A stretch of DNA of 64,000 nucleotides from Burhinus oedicnemus (GCA_008921705.1 VFFE01007188.1:1336691-1400690), one strand, 5' to 3'; shown: positions 48,736 to 62,031, numbered from the stretch's first letter. Notes: generated by a model from the sequence alone, not told the origin. Translations and numbers: made by a program.

Positions 48736-49390
48736 TATCTCCCCACTCGCGGAGGAGCACAGAGGCACAGGACAGGCAGGGGAACCCCAATAACGTAGCT
48801 GGAAATAAAAGCACCAGCCTGGCCCGGGGGTCAGCTGAGATGCATATATGTGTCTGTGTGTCTGCGTGTGTGTCTGTCCCTCTGGGCCTGAGGCAACAGG
48901 AAGAGCAAAGATCCAGGACCAGCTGCTGGATGGACTGTGCATGGAATCCCAGTTCCTGGAGGGATCAAAAGTGCGTGTGTGTTGGTGCACGTGTGCAAGA
49001 GGGTCTGTAACAGCAACTGGAGTGGGGCTGCAGCGCAGGGGCTCAGTGCAGGTGCTAGCAATTGGGGAGACTGGGATCCAAGCGCAACTACTATGCAGAC
49101 CAACTGTCTGAACTAGAGGGATACTTACTGCACGTATATATTTTCCACTAACTGGTCTTTATAATGACCAGCCACAGAAGGGAACCGGATGAGGTTGGTT
49201 GTGCTGTGTTCACATGAGTTTTCTGTATGTCTGTCAATGATTGCTGTGGCCAGCTGTGTATTTTTGTATGTACGTGTTGCATCTCTGCATGTGCCCATTG
49301 GGAATACATGCTCAGCCTCCCTCCTGGTTTGATATGGGGATGCGGAGCTGAAGCAGACTCTTCTCCATTGGGCTACTGGATTTGACGTCT
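48736..49390 (+). mobile_element. GC-rich island, candidate decayed ERV/LTR-type repeat
   Basis: About 650 bases are sharply GC-richer than both flanks. They contain a TGTG-rich stretch (48848-48877), CAGGTGCTAGCAATTGGGGA, GTGCCCATTGGGAATACATG and CTCAGCCTCCCTCCTGG, which I associate with an avian interspersed retroviral-type repeat. I cannot name the family or find clean TG/CA ends or a target duplication. Open frames of 87-95 codons on both strands are compositional. Strand is a guess. Confidence 0.4.
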
Positions 49391-52300
49391 CCCTAATATA
49401 AAAATACAGACTGACGTGATGATTTCAAATAATATTTCACTTCAGGTTAAGTCTGAGAGATTCGTTTGTATATCTGATTTTATTTTGGTGTTCTCAAAAT
49501 GCTTTATATTTAATTCTAGTTTTTTTGATTTGTTTCTCTTACATTTATATCGAAGTCAAATTATAAGTAATATAATTATTGTATTAATTTGTATTATAAA
49601 TTCAGAGATGTTTATTTTGAAGGAACCAAAATGAAGCTGTCAGAAGGAAAACAGTGTATACAGATTACATAACAGAAAACTATTCCAGAACAAAACGTAC
49701 AGTCCTCTGTGCTGTAATATTTCAACAACTGCAGGAAGAAATTACTCAGTGGTTCTCAAACAAATTTTGTTAATTTTTCATTTTTCCATTGGATGTCTTT
49801 TGGTTTTGTTTCCTCCACAAAATGAGAAAAATATCAGTGTTTAATATTTTTTGAACACTCTTATTCACAAGACTTTTCTGGATGCATAGTAAACATGTAT
49901 ACTCTGCTAAATAAAAGAAGGCTGGGGAAGCACATTTGAGTAATAGACACCTTATCATATACACCCTGCTTACTCCCTGCCTCTGTCTAGGGCTATTCCA
50001 ACAATCATCTGCTCAAGATAATGGCCAGGTGTGCTTCAGGGGTTATTTCACTGTAGGGATCACTTCTGAAAGGTATTATCAATGAGAGTCCACCAAATGT
50101 GATTCTTTGCCTGTCCCAGGCACCTTAGCATCCTCAAACAATCTTTTACATACTCAAGCTCCACTCCAGCCTTTCAAGAGGTAATCTTCGTTTTGTGGTA
50201 TGAAAATCACCACTCTCGTATACTGCATAACAGTCCTCCCACTGTTCTAGACACTTTGTACTGAGAGGATAAAAAGCCCTACTCATGAAACATTATTTAT
50301 GTCTTAGGTTTACAGAGACATTGTAGGTTGACAGCAAAGATTAAAGGCCAAGTGTGGGCATAGCCAGTATACTTTACTGTTGTTTAAGTGAATTTCAGCA
50401 TATACGGGTTCCTCTGCTTTTGTTTGGGACTCATGGACAATTTCCTGGAATAAATGCATTTAGCAATACCGATGTAAATATCCATGCTTATAAGACTTCA
50501 GTAAGATTTCCCTTCCATTGTGTCATGCTAGTACAGAGATACAGGGCAGAGAGAAGACCTGACACCTTTTGCATGGGGAGTCTTGCTCTGTAGCAGTCCA
50601 CTGTGCAAAATTAACCTTACTGAGCTGCAACAATAATGAGCAGAATCTATCTTCGCTGAACAAACACTCCCATTAACGGACCAAAAAAGGCACTACACCT
50701 ACAGCTTCAGCATTTATTGTAAAGTATCTTTGTCCAAAGCTTGGTAAATCAGGTTTTGCCAGCAGTCAAAGATATTTCTCTTAACACTAATGAACATCTT
50801 ATGTATTTAGGTATGCAGCCAAATATATTTTCCATGTTGGTTAGATAATGTGGCAGTTACTGTAACTGTACAAACTACCTAGAATTACCTCATACTCTTA
50901 TAACACTAATGAACCTTACAGAGTTGTCTGCAGCTTGGTTTTGCTTATGACTACTTTTTCTTAATGAACTTGCATATCCAGATCCAATCAAAAACCTACT
51001 TAGTGGAATAGTTTAAATCTGCTGATTCAAGAAGAATTTTAAAAGCAGCTCAGGCAGTGATGCAGTCATCTTTACTTAGGATGCTCCCTTTGGGCCGAAC
51101 CCTTCCTCTTTTACTGCCCTTCTCCATACTCCTGTCCAAGGTTTTTAATTGTATGGTTAAGAAAAAAATTCTCTTTGCTGTAATTGTAGCCATTTACCAA
51201 TATATTTGATTTTTTTTTTTTGGTTGGATCTTCTTTTCTTCCTTCCTGCTTACATTTGGAAAATGGCCAACAAATTTATGAGCAAAGTAGGTTGATTAGT
51301 TATGTTTTTTGTACTCATTATCACAAATGGAGTCAAGCCTAAAACAGACAGCGTTTTATGGTATTACTCCATATCTCACTAATGCTTACACCCAAATACT
51401 GTAACTCAAAAGAAATATACAGAAATTTAAGAAGGCATATTTTATCACATACCCCCAGACAATTTAGTTTTGTATTGTACTGTAACGTATCACACTTAGT
51501 TTCCTTGGTTTTATTGTTTTCTGAATGTTGCAGCTCTGGAAAATACTTAAAAGTGTACAAATTGCAGATGTTCCTGCCAAATACACCTTATACATATTTT
51601 AACAATTTTATTCTGTCTCTCTGTAACAACGTAGCATTGGACTTCAGAATCAACCTCATCCTCAGTTTAAAATGCTGATTTTGGCATTGCTTGTCTTACT
51701 TATGTCTGGAAATGACTTCCATATCTAAGTCTTTTGCTGTGTTTTGTTTTGTTTTGTTTTAACAAGACAATCAGTCTTTTAAACTTTGTTTTCTGGGATT
51801 ATCTGAGCCATTTTGTTTCTTTTTTTAAATTTGAATAGTAAAAGACTTGCTGATCACTTATCAGTTTGAGGCTTAAATGAAGCAAAATTTCTTTTAGATG
51901 GATCACTTGAGGGGTTGGTACGCTAGGTAGTCTCAGTATCTGAAGAAAACACAAATACTGGATCAACTATAGTGGCATAATCAGCAGGAGTTTCTGACCT
52001 GTATTAAGCCCTTGCAGGACACAATGATTTCCTCGTTAATGTGTTTACCTAAGATATGTTACACTTGAGTTCAATTCTTTATTTTGTCCAGAATATTTTC
52101 CAGACCATCCATAGACAGAGGGAGTGATTCACATGTCTAAACATAGGTGACATTTCCCACATAAGACATTGGGCATGGTGTCCAGCCTTCAGCTGTTACT
52201 AAAAGTGAATTCAGAACATGTGTTGTTGCCTATATCATAAAACACAGCCCTGTGTAGATGGTACAGTACCTAAGATATCTATTCTAATATCCTGAAATAT

Positions 52301-53212
52301 TTTAAATGGCAGTAGACATAGATGTAGATATAAACGTAGGTATTTACTCTAGGATGAGCTGTTCTCCAAATTCCATGGACGGAATCAAGTTGAAGTGTAA
52401 CATCTGAATTAAATAGTCTACAATATAGGGCTGAATTTCACCCCTAGTAAGAGGATTATTTTGATCAGAAAAAGAAAATATGACATTTTGACTAGAACTT
52501 CTTGTTAAACATCAGATAGAGGTAAAAACTTGGTTCCAGTTCTTTCTCCAAGAACTATATTTGCATTTTATTTAATAACTGCTTAATGCAGAATGTTTTG
52601 TGGATTAACAATATTTAGGATGAGGAAAAAATCATTACCCAAGAAACAGAAGTCAAAACTGATCACATTCTTGATCTTTATTCCTTATCACTCTTTGGAG
52701 TTACACAGTATAGCTTTCTTGAGAGCAGTTGAAAGCTTTCTTCTCTCCTTTACCTATTCCTTCTTGCCACTTCAGATTACTCTAAAACATTGTCGCTGGA
52801 GCCCTTCTAGGAGATATGAATTTTTACTAATTCGTGAAAAAGAAAGCATTGAAATGAAGCTTTCCATATCCCGCAAACTGTATAACAAGAAGACTTTCCT
52901 GTAAAGGGTATGGAAGGAAAGAATTCACCACTGTCAATTTTGTTTTTGAATTAAAACTGTTTTAAGGTGGATTCTGATTAGCGAGGACTCTCAACTTGGG
53001 TGGCTTAAATAATTGAAAGACGTGAAACTGAATGCACGTTTGTCTCTTTAGCATTCTCCTACAGGATAGATCTGAGATGCTTTTTGGTTAGAGTTCTGCT
53101 TATGTTAACAGTCTGAAGCATGCAGCTGTTAGCATGGTCTGTATAGGAAGTTAGACACAAACACCTGTTATTGATTTTCCTTCTGAGGTTATATTGATAA
53201 CTGTTGATATGA
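49391..53212. other. AT-rich interval without recognised gene
   Basis: About 3.8 kb. Contains a (TTTTG)n run at 51739-51760 and a 103-codon frame at 52593-52904 that is basic, lacks domain features and has background composition. No CR1 or LTR. Confidence 0.4.
51739..51760 (+). repeat. (TTTTG)n simple repeat
   Basis: Four units of TTTTG, slippage type. Confidence 0.85.
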
Positions 53213-53254
<42 letters not shown>

Positions 53255-53280
53255 CCTACCTACCTACCTACCTACCTACC
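53213..53280 (+). repeat. Compound microsatellite (TATC)10(TACC)7
   Basis: Ten uninterrupted TATC units (53213-53252) pass directly into seven uninterrupted TACC units (53253-53280). Its purity suggests recent expansion and probable polymorphism. Confidence 0.97.
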
Positions 53281-54069
53281 TAAGAATATATAATGAGAAT
53301 TGTTCAAATAATATGTCTTTAATTTTATGGTTGAAAAAAAAGTGAGTAATAAATGTTTTCAAACAATCTAAAAAAGATTTTCCTGACACAAGATGAAAAT
53401 TAACTCAGAGAATGTTTTGGGTACTAGAAAATGTTTCATTTAATCTGAGATATAATAACTAATTTATCTACAGATTATGAGCAGAATTTTTAAAATTTCT
53501 TGGAAATTGGGAAACTCAGGATGCAAAGCTGTAAACAGTTCATTTGACTAAATCAGCATTCCACATTTTGATATTTCTTCCTTTTACACTTGTCCATTTT
53601 GTTACTGTATTTGATCCAAACACATTTACAGTTTCAATTACCCTAAACTGCATTTGGAGGAAAATATACTGCTAATTTACTGATAATTTCTATCGATAGA
53701 TATTATTTTATCAATGAAGATAAAATTGACATCAGATTTTTTTATATAATTTCCAGAAAAAATAGAATATCTTTGCTTTATAAACATCATCTTAAACTAC
53801 GGCAGATATCTTACAATAATCTTACAATATCAATTCAATTGAGTGAATTAAGATTAAATTCAATACTAAATTAGCATTTCTAATGTGAAGAACAAACATG
53901 TGTATTGTTAGTACTCAAGATGAGAGAGAGCTTAAAAAATCTTTTTAAAAATTTATTTAACTTTCAAAGATAAATTCTTCAGAGAACAATAGATAAAATA
54001 CATAAGTTTTTCCGAAACTCTCTAAAGTGTTTTAATTCTCATTCCATGAATTTCTGTCAAAATATCTGA
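53281..54069. other. AT-rich spacer
   Basis: No recognised gene or element. Confidence 0.4.
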
Positions 54070-54915
54070 CATGCTTAAGGGATGGGATGCCACCCAGAGG
54101 GACCTGGGCAAGCTTGAGAAGTGGGTCCATGTGAACTTCATGAGGTCCAAAAAGGCTAAGTGCAGGGTCCTGCACCTGGGTTGAGGCAATCCCTGGCTGG
54201 GAGATGAAGGGATGGAGAGCAGCCATGCCAAGAAATACCTGGAGATACTCGTGGATGAAAAGCTGTACATGAGCCAACAATGTGTGCTTGCAGCCCAGAA
54301 GCCCAACCGTATCCTGGGCTGCCTCAAAAGAAGCGTGACCAGCAGGTCAAGGGAGGTGATTCTGGCCCTCTATTCCACTCTGCTGAGACCCCACCTGGAG
54401 TACTGTGTCCAGCTCTGGGGTCCTCCACATAGGAAAGACATGGACCTGTTGCAGTGAGTCCAGAGGAGGGTCACAAAAATGACTGGAGGGATGGAACACC
54501 TCTCCTATGTGGACAGGCTGAGAGAGTTGGGATTATTCAGCCTGGAGAAAAGGCGGCTCTGGAGAGACCTTATTGTGGCCTTTCAGTACATAAAGGGGGT
54601 TTATAAGAGAGATGGGGACAAACTTTTTAGTTGGGTCTGTTGCAATAGGACAGGGGGGAATGGTTTTAAACTGAAAGAGGGTGGATTTAGACTAGATAGA
54701 AGGAAGAAATATTTTACAATGAGGGTGGTGAGACACTGGAACAGGTTGCACAAAGAGGTGGTAGATGCCCCATCATTGGAAGTGTTCAAGGTCAGGTTGG
54801 ATGGGGCTCTGAGCAACCTGATCTTGTTGAAGATGTCCCTGCTTATTGCAGGGGGGGTTGGACTAGATGACCTTTAAAGGTCTCTTCCAATCCAAACTAT
54901 TCTATGATTCTATGA
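54070..54915 (+). mobile_element. CR1 LINE, 5'-truncated after RT motif C
   Basis: About 845 bp from the block encoding [19 protein letters not shown] sequence to a doubled ATTCTATG octamer at 54900-54915. It is a different subfamily from the other copies ([16 protein letters not shown], the block [33 protein letters not shown]). Confidence 0.94.
54080..54877 (+). pseudogene. CR1 ORF2 C-terminal region with CGA to TGA stops
   Basis: The ORF2 C-terminus is readable in one frame from 54212 to 54877 apart from an in-frame TGA at 54455-54457 (CAGTGAGTC where relatives have a CGAGTC-type arginine codon). A second TGA at 54182-54184 (GGTTGAGGCAAT against GGTCGGGGCAAT in the 9.8-kb copy) interrupts upstream. 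Recognisable blocks are [50 protein letters not shown] and HWNRLHKEVVDAPSLEVFK. The RT catalytic motifs are missing, so the fragment is inert. Confidence 0.9.
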
Positions 54916-55758
54916 AATACAAGTGAGATATTTTAGACTGTAGTTATACAAATACAATTGTGATTGACTCATTAAACACAAACCTGTAACTAAACACATC
55001 TTAACATCTAATTGCAAATTAATATAGAACTCTTGTACACAGCTCAACAAATCTAATTATTAAACAGAAGCGAAGAATAACTGGAGAAGCCTCAATATAT
55101 AGAGGCACAAAGAGCTCTGTAAAGGTTATGAAATCTCTCATAGTCCTAAGCTGTCCCTTTTGGTGAATAACTTTTGTGGAATAAAGCTGACTACTGAATG
55201 TTATTTATAGGGTCCCTTCAGCATAAATCACATATTAAATAACATATATAAGATCTGGTATCATAAACATATGAAGTAATTACAGTCTTTCATTATATCT
55301 CCCAACCCTTGGCTAATTAATAACGGGTTTTCTTTTCTTTCTCGTTAGAGGGACCCAGTAAGTTCAAAGAGGAGTAACCCAGATAAGAATTTCCTCTTCC
55401 ATTTCTTTTAGAAGGAATAAAACACATTTGTGTCTTCCATTTCTCTCCTGACAAGTAGGATCCAGTGTAGTCAGGTAGGCAGAGAGATGTGAGATTTTTC
55501 AGTGGTGCCTTGAAAAGGTATTCAAATCTCTCTTGTCCTATACTCATATCTTCCTTGCCCAAATCCCTCTTCCGTCTTTTGCTATCCATGTCATCCATAT
55601 TGATGACTCTCTTCTTAAAGTTTGGTAGAAAATTCCGATTCTACCACCCAGTGTTCTTTTATGCTGTCTACTGAAGAATGGAAATTTTCCATATCTTCTG
55701 CAGATTCAAATGTTGAATAGACACTCGGATTTCCATAAGTCATTCATTCATTTATTTT

Positions 55759-55789
<31 letters not shown>

Positions 55790-55820
55790 GTATGTATATA
55801 TGTATACACATACACATAAG
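55759..55820. repeat. (TA)n(CA)n compound microsatellite
   Basis: TA units, then six CA units, then TATG/TATA units. Confidence 0.9.
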
Positions 55821-58800
55821 CCACTGCTTTGCCAGTTTTCAAAACTAAACTTCCATAATTTAACATTTTCTGTGAAAAAAAAATCCACCTTAGTTCTCTT
55901 GATAAAGATTGTACATTTTGAAATTTACTGTGGAGATGATTTTCTGTAGACACACATGTGTGGAAAGGACTTTTTTTGTGTTGATTTTTTTTATACTGTT
56001 TGTCTGATATCAATTATTTCTGTTCTGAAGACTTGGAATTATTCTAGTCATAGTGCAAGAGGTAATTGTGAACATTGTTGACTGGTGGTATATGTTGATA
56101 TACAATCATTTTAGATGAGATAAGATAGTCAGAAATTGGTGATGTTCTTTAATAAAAGTTATATGTTTTAGAAAGCAAAGCTGTAGAGTAGGTATAGATG
56201 TAAAAAAATTAAGCGGAAAAATACAGCAGAAAAAAGAGAGTGATTCAACATAACAGAATGAATTTTGAAATAGAATGACCAACAAAATTTTCTGAGTTGG
56301 CAAATTGACGAAAAATTGCAGGGAGGTAGTAAAGAACATATAACAAGATAAAAAAGAGACATTAGAAGAAAAATAAAATTACATCAATTTGAAAACAACT
56401 TAATCACTTGTAAGACTGTCTCTAGCTCTGGTGCTCCCCTCCTACTCACCCTTATTTTGAGCTCTCATTAGCCAGGTTGATGCATTCTGGTTTTCTGCTC
56501 TTATGTTAGAAACACTGCACAATAGTTCAATAATATTAAGCTCACTGCTGTGTCTTTTTCATACCATGGTAAGGGTAGGAGAAACACTTTCTTGCTTGAG
56601 TAGTTCTGAAGATTTTCCAATTCATAAAATACTTAAAACTTACTGGGATTAAGTGTTAATGTTGGAGTTAATTAGAAGTCAGGAATCATGACCAAGTTTT
56701 ATGCAGGGGAAACTGCTGAAAAAAACCAGGCACCAAATATTTTTATAAATGTTAATGAGCTGTTTTGTTAAATAAAGTAAGATCATAATTTTATTGAAAT
56801 AAAACTTCGGGAAATGTCTAAGAAGGGGGTATGGGTATTGAAACTGTATCTTGTAACATTAACAATTATTTCAACAAATTGCTTGAATAATTGCTGCCCC
56901 ATTATAAAACATACCGGTCAGCTCTTCAGCTGGTGTGAATAAATAAATTCATCAACTTCTTTGTGAAATCATAGTAGACAGTGACCTGGACCAGTACTCT
57001 TTGACTGCTGTGGAATGGCCAGAGATAAGATGACACTAACTACTTCCTGATTTTTGGTAGGATCTTTCCCAAGGAAAAACTGTTCAGAATAGTTTTGATA
57101 TGGTACATTCTTCTTGTTGTATTAATATTGTGAAACCTGCCACTGCACAAAGTAACAGGAAAAGTTGCAGGGGGAGCTTAGCATCTTCTGTTCCCACAGA
57201 GAAATTAATGAACTGCCCAGGGCTGACTTTCACAGCACCACATCCACTCTGTGGAAAGAGCACTATCCACAGCTTATTGAGAGTGGACAAGGAGCACTGG
57301 CAAGAAGTGACCCGCCAGTGAAGAACCAACCTGAATAATGTTCTAGGAAATGGAAATCTGTGCAAAACCACAGAGGTTTAGCTGAGATATAGCCACAAAG
57401 CTTCACTGAATATCATGTTTTCATACAGCTTAACCAAGAGACACTTCAGACTTGATCGATGATTTTGGTCCCCAGCAGGACTGAAGGATACTGTAGTCCA
57501 GGCTTACCCATTCCAGCAAATAGTTCTCCACCATGGCCATGTTATCCCAAGCCATGGAGCAGCGTGTCACTGTGCAGACCCCTAGAGCTCACTCAAACAA
57601 TGGTGTACCCACTTCATCAGCACAGCCCAAAGAGAGCTTTGGATGTCAGTTGACAGGTTCTTAAACTTGAAACCTTGCCAAACTTTCAGGAGGGTGCTCT
57701 GTGATTTTACTAGAGCATGTACCTCCTCCTTCAGCTGCAGCATTCTTTCCCACTCGCTGCCCCCCTGAAGCCCCGTGCACCTTTTTCAGTGTGCAACCTG
57801 TTGCAGCTTCTTTCAGTTGTGGTGCATCAGTCATAGGCAGTCATGGGCTGCTTCCCAGGGTTTATCATGCAGGAGAAAGAAAGATTTTCACTCAAATCAC
57901 GCTGCTCTCCCCCACTGCATGCCCTTCCCTTGATACCTGAAGCCTGCCGGAGACAAATCTATAAACTCTAACATTAACATGATTGTCGTAAAAAGCAAAC
58001 TGACTGCAGTGCTAAGGTGACTGGTTGAAATTCCCAGCAGAAAGGCATGGTCTGCCTGAGACTGATGGTAATTTAATAAAATCATAGAAAGGTGAGTGAG
58101 TAAGTATCTGACTGGGTGGCACAGGCTGTGCATGCTGCCAGTGTGCTAGGTTGGATATTCTTTGTGTATAATGGAGGGATCACTAACAAGACTAACAATT
58201 GCAGTTGGATTATTGATTTATGTAATAAAAGGCAGAGCTTTAGCTGCTGTGTGACAAAGATGAGTGCGGAGGTTGAAGGGTTGCATGCTTCATTGCTTTC
58301 TTGGGCTAGGCACAAGCGTGGGGAAAGCAAGGGACTACTTTGTAACAGCATCACTCATACAGACACCAGGAAGGGAGTCTCTAGTCCTCCAGACAAGGCT
58401 ACGGCTCACATCTTGACTGAACCAATGAATCTGAGCACTGGAAATTTATGGAACATCTATATAATTTCTTTTTTTTTTTTTAGCAACCTGTGTTTGAGGA
58501 ACTAGAATCTTAAACTAAGCATTTTACTCTGCTTAGCCAGGCATTGGTGCTTCAGAGTGTACTGAATAATGTACTTAATATGGTTGGCAGCAACTGAAAA
58601 AAAAATAAGCTCTTATTAAATAATTTGCCCTTTTCGTCTCCTCTAGTTAACATTAGTCACAGCTTGTTCAGCTATATCTCAAAAAGAAATTAAATGGCTT
58701 TAAAAAACGCTCATTTGGAGTTTTTTCTCCCATGGATTAATTAATGCATTTCAACGAGATATGTTACAATCAGTTTAGAACTTTTGTTAAACCATTTTCT

Positions 58801-60276
58801 TTAGAAAAAAATACAGGAAATTTATGTAACAAAAACATAGATATCATTGAATTTGAGTAGACCAAATCCCCTATGTTTTAATGTGCTAATTTTGTAAATT
58901 TTGTAAAGGCAGAAGGGACAATACAGTTGAGCAAGGGAAAGACAGCTCATTCTACAAACATTTCTATTTATAGAAAATTTTCTGTACTTAAATAAGGAAC
59001 AGAAGTACCTTCAAATTAAGATTTTTCAAGTAGAACTGAAATAGACCGACTTTTTCCAAGACAAGTTTTTTTCTGTGATTACTTCTCATAGAGTTAACTT
59101 CTCACAATATGATGGTGTAGTACAGACAGCCTTTGTCACTACTTTAAATTGAATTTGCTGGGTCGTTCTGAGAAGGCTATGATTTTTTTCTTGTCTAAGC
59201 TTATTTTACTAAATTCCCCAGTCAGCATACAAATCTAGCACAGCACTTTACAAATAGCCACTTCTAGAATGAACACACAGGAACAGAGTGGAAGTAATCT
59301 TCTGGTGTTGAATATAATTTTGTCTGATAGTTGACTTTATTGTCTGCTTGAATAAAAAGGTGCAAAATCTCGTCTAATTAGAGACTAACCAATCCAGGAT
59401 CATTCTTGCTAGTGATAATGAAGCATACTTCAAAATCTTTGTCTATTCGTTTAGTGTATTATTTATCCCTTGTTTATTCTGCAATATACTATAGACCTCC
59501 ACTGCCTCTGGAGTTAATATGAGATTATGGATAGTGTTTTTCACTGACTTCTGTTGACTGCTTTGTATCCTGACAGGTTTGCTGCACCTCTTGAACAGTG
59601 TTGTTAATTAAGTAAAAGCGAGAGAAGACTGAACTTTTTTTTTCCTTTTTCTTTTTTCTCATTGAAGTGCTTTTCTATATATGGCATATTATTCCTCTTT
59701 CTGTTTTAGTAAGGGCTAATGGTTATACAAAAGCATATATATTCTTTTCCAATGTCTTGATCATGATTTAAAAATCAATAGTTTAACCATTTTATCCATG
59801 GTTCTGACTGTTGTGTGTATGCCACTCAAACATAAATTTAACAGTAAGATTGTATTGCGTTTGAAAATGTGACTTTTTTATATGGAGGTATATTTTTATA
59901 GCGTCAAATACTTATAGTAAATGTACCTTTTTAATTCATAATTGATTATTCAGTTTGTTTTCTGACTTCCATTGCCATTATTTTTACACAAAGAAAGTGG
60001 AAAGAAAGCAGAAGAATAATGTGAAAGGAAAAACATAAAGGAGATGAATAGTAATGAAAAAAAGTGTGCAAGCTAAGGAAAACTGAGAGAAGGATAAATC
60101 AGTGACAGGCTATAATCAAGGAAAGTATAAAAAAAAAGAGAAAAAAATCATGTATTCTTAGATTTACATTCTGAATCCTAGAAGAATAAGAGAACATTGT
60201 TTTCACTGAAGAGTTCTAGCACTTTTTGCAATGTGATACTGAAATCACAATCAGTTTTCTAATTGTAATACTTAAA

Positions 60277-60328
60277 TGGAAAGGTGGAAAGTGCTCATGA
60301 GGTGGAAAGGTGGCCACTGCTCATGAGT
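60277..60328 (+). repeat. 26-bp tandem duplication
   Basis: TGGAAAGGTGGAAAGTGCTC and TGGAAAGGTGGCCACTGCTC lie 26 bases apart, each followed by ATGAG. Three mismatches. Confidence 0.8.
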
Positions 60329-60899
60329 TACACTGATTGCCAGAAAGCATTTTTCTCTATTTGTCACATGCCAATGTGGGAGGTGGTGTTTTTCTTAATT
60401 AGAAGAGCACTACATTTATGTAGCATTTTCTGCAGTTAAAGACACAATCTCTAGTAAAGTGTGCTATACGCAGTCATACAAAACTGAAGAAAATTCTCAA
60501 GTTTTTCAGACAGTATCAGATTTTAGCTAACATGATTTTAATGGCAACAGAATCAAAACAGCTAAAACACTTTCAATGCAAAGAGAAAATTATCTGTCTA
60601 TTCTGAAATATTCCACGACACTTGTGTTTTCCTTATCTCACTTTGCTTTTGACAGAAGCAGACAGACAGATAGACAAGTAGTATCTCACAGTGCTAATCA
60701 CTGACAGGGTTCTCCCTCACTTTACATTTGTAAGACTTTGTAGGGCTTTGTGGTACCAACAATGAGACAGCAGTAGTGTTTTTCCAAAAGAGCAGATGCA
60801 GACTCTCTATGACACCTACTAAACTGATCTAAGAAGAGCAAGCACTTGCAGTTTTCTTAACCAGCTGGTAGGAAATTTCTGTGAGATGGTTACCCTTTT

Positions 60900-60904
60900 G
60901 TGAC
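60900..60904. repeat. Target-site duplication, left copy (GTGAC)
   Basis: Matches GTGAT at 60-61 kb position 61460-61464 in four of five bases, consistent with a 5-bp duplication and one later C/T change. Confidence 0.6.
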
Positions 60905-61459
60905 TGTTGTGGGTTGACTCCAGCTGGCAGGTAAACCCTCACCCAATTGCTCATTCATTCTGCCCCATTAGGATAGAGGAGAGAACTGGAAGGGCAAAAA
61001 TGAAAAAATGCATGTGTTGAGATAAAGACAATGAAATAGGTGAAGGAAAAAACAAAACAAAAACAAAAAACCAAAAAAAACCCAAGTGATGTTAAAGCAA
61101 TCACTCACCACCTGCCGTCAGTAGACTGATATGGAGCCAGGCCCTGAGCAATGGCTACTTTGGGAAAATCTTCCTTCCCCCAGCTTTCATTGCTGAGCAT
61201 GATGTTGTATGGTGTGGAATATCCCTTTGGTCAGTTGGGATTAGCTACCTTGGCTGTGTCCCCTCCCAACCTTTTCTGAACCCCTGCCTGTTTGCTGAGG
61301 GGGCAGAATGGGAAAGAGAAAAGGCCTTGATGCTGTGTAAGCACTGCTCAGCAATAGCCAAAATGTATTATCAACACTTTTTTGATGACAAATCTAAAAC
61401 GCAGCCCGATACAGGCTGCTATGAAGAAAATTAACTGCATCCCAACTCAATCTAGTACA
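60905..61459 (-). mobile_element. Solo LTR, avian ERVL-type, older copy
   Basis: A 555-bp LTR in the same orientation as the 38330 copy. The plus strand begins TGTTGTGGGTTGACTCCAGC and ends in TCTAGTACA. Shared blocks include TGTCCCCTCCCAACCTTTTC and AAAATTAACTGCATCCCAAC. The TATA region is lost (plus strand GCTTTCATTGCTGAGC where the 38330 copy has GCTTTATATACTAAGC). An A/C-rich expansion at 61048-61083 interrupts the element. Flanks GTGAC/GTGAT form a near-duplicate target site. Confidence 0.85.
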
Positions 61460-61464
61460 GTGAT
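61460..61464. repeat. Target-site duplication, right copy (GTGAT)
   Basis: Partner of 60900-60904. Confidence 0.6.
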
Positions 61465-61964
61465 AAAACCCATAACCACAAAACAGAATAACCAGCTCTT
61501 ACAGCTTGTGGCAGATCTTACAAGAAGTTCACAATCAGCTAATTTGAAGCTGATCTAGTCAATAAATTTCCTTTAAAAATGAATTTTCTGTTTGTCAAGA
61601 CCACTGTGCATGGGTCTGATTGCTATCTGATTGCAGGTGTGAAACCAACTGCTTCCTGAGAACTTGCTCAATAGAGAATGTCTAATGGTCTTAAAAAGTT
61701 AAACATATTAAAAAAACCAAACCATTGTGGTGAAAAATAACTCAGCAAAATTATGGACAGATATATTTCATGAAGAGAAGTGAAAAACAGACTGGTCTAA
61801 GGATAATTTTTTTTTTTCTAATGAATTTTCTTGCTCACCACCAGTGAGAAAGGATTTTTTCTTGAGTTTTAACATATATTGTCAAAAACATAGCAAAAGT
61901 TTATAAAAAATAAACTCCAAATTCTACATATCCTGATTTGTTCAACCTGTCTCTTACAAAGCAA
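61465..61964. other. AT-rich spacer
   Basis: No recognised gene or element. Confidence 0.4.
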
Positions 61965-62031
61965 TGACAAAATGCGACGGCGAGGGAAGACAAGCAGCCG
62001 ACTCAATATGAGTGATAAAGCAAGCTTCTAC

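Larger units (their letters stand above)
54916..60899. other. AT-rich interval, no recognised gene
   Basis: About 6 kb. Local features are a (TA)/(CA)/(TATG) tract at 55759-55820 and a 26-bp tandem duplication at 60277-60328 (GGAAAGGTGG ... CTCATGAG). 57450-57950 is GC-richer and might be an old unrecognised repeat. The 129-codon frame at 58116-58505 has no domain, and I do not call it a gene. Confidence 0.4.

Noticed and set aside
49747..49761. CAGTGGTTCTCAAAC, resembling a hAT/Charlie terminal repeat
   Set aside because: No matching inverted end or 8-bp duplication was found nearby; a single 15-mer is not enough.
52593..52904. 103-codon basic open frame
   Set aside because: Low-complexity composition like the flanks and no domain or exon edges.
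58116..58505. 129-codon open frame
   Set aside because: Longest frame not explained by a repeat, but no domain, no promoter or splice context, and the end runs into a poly-T tract.
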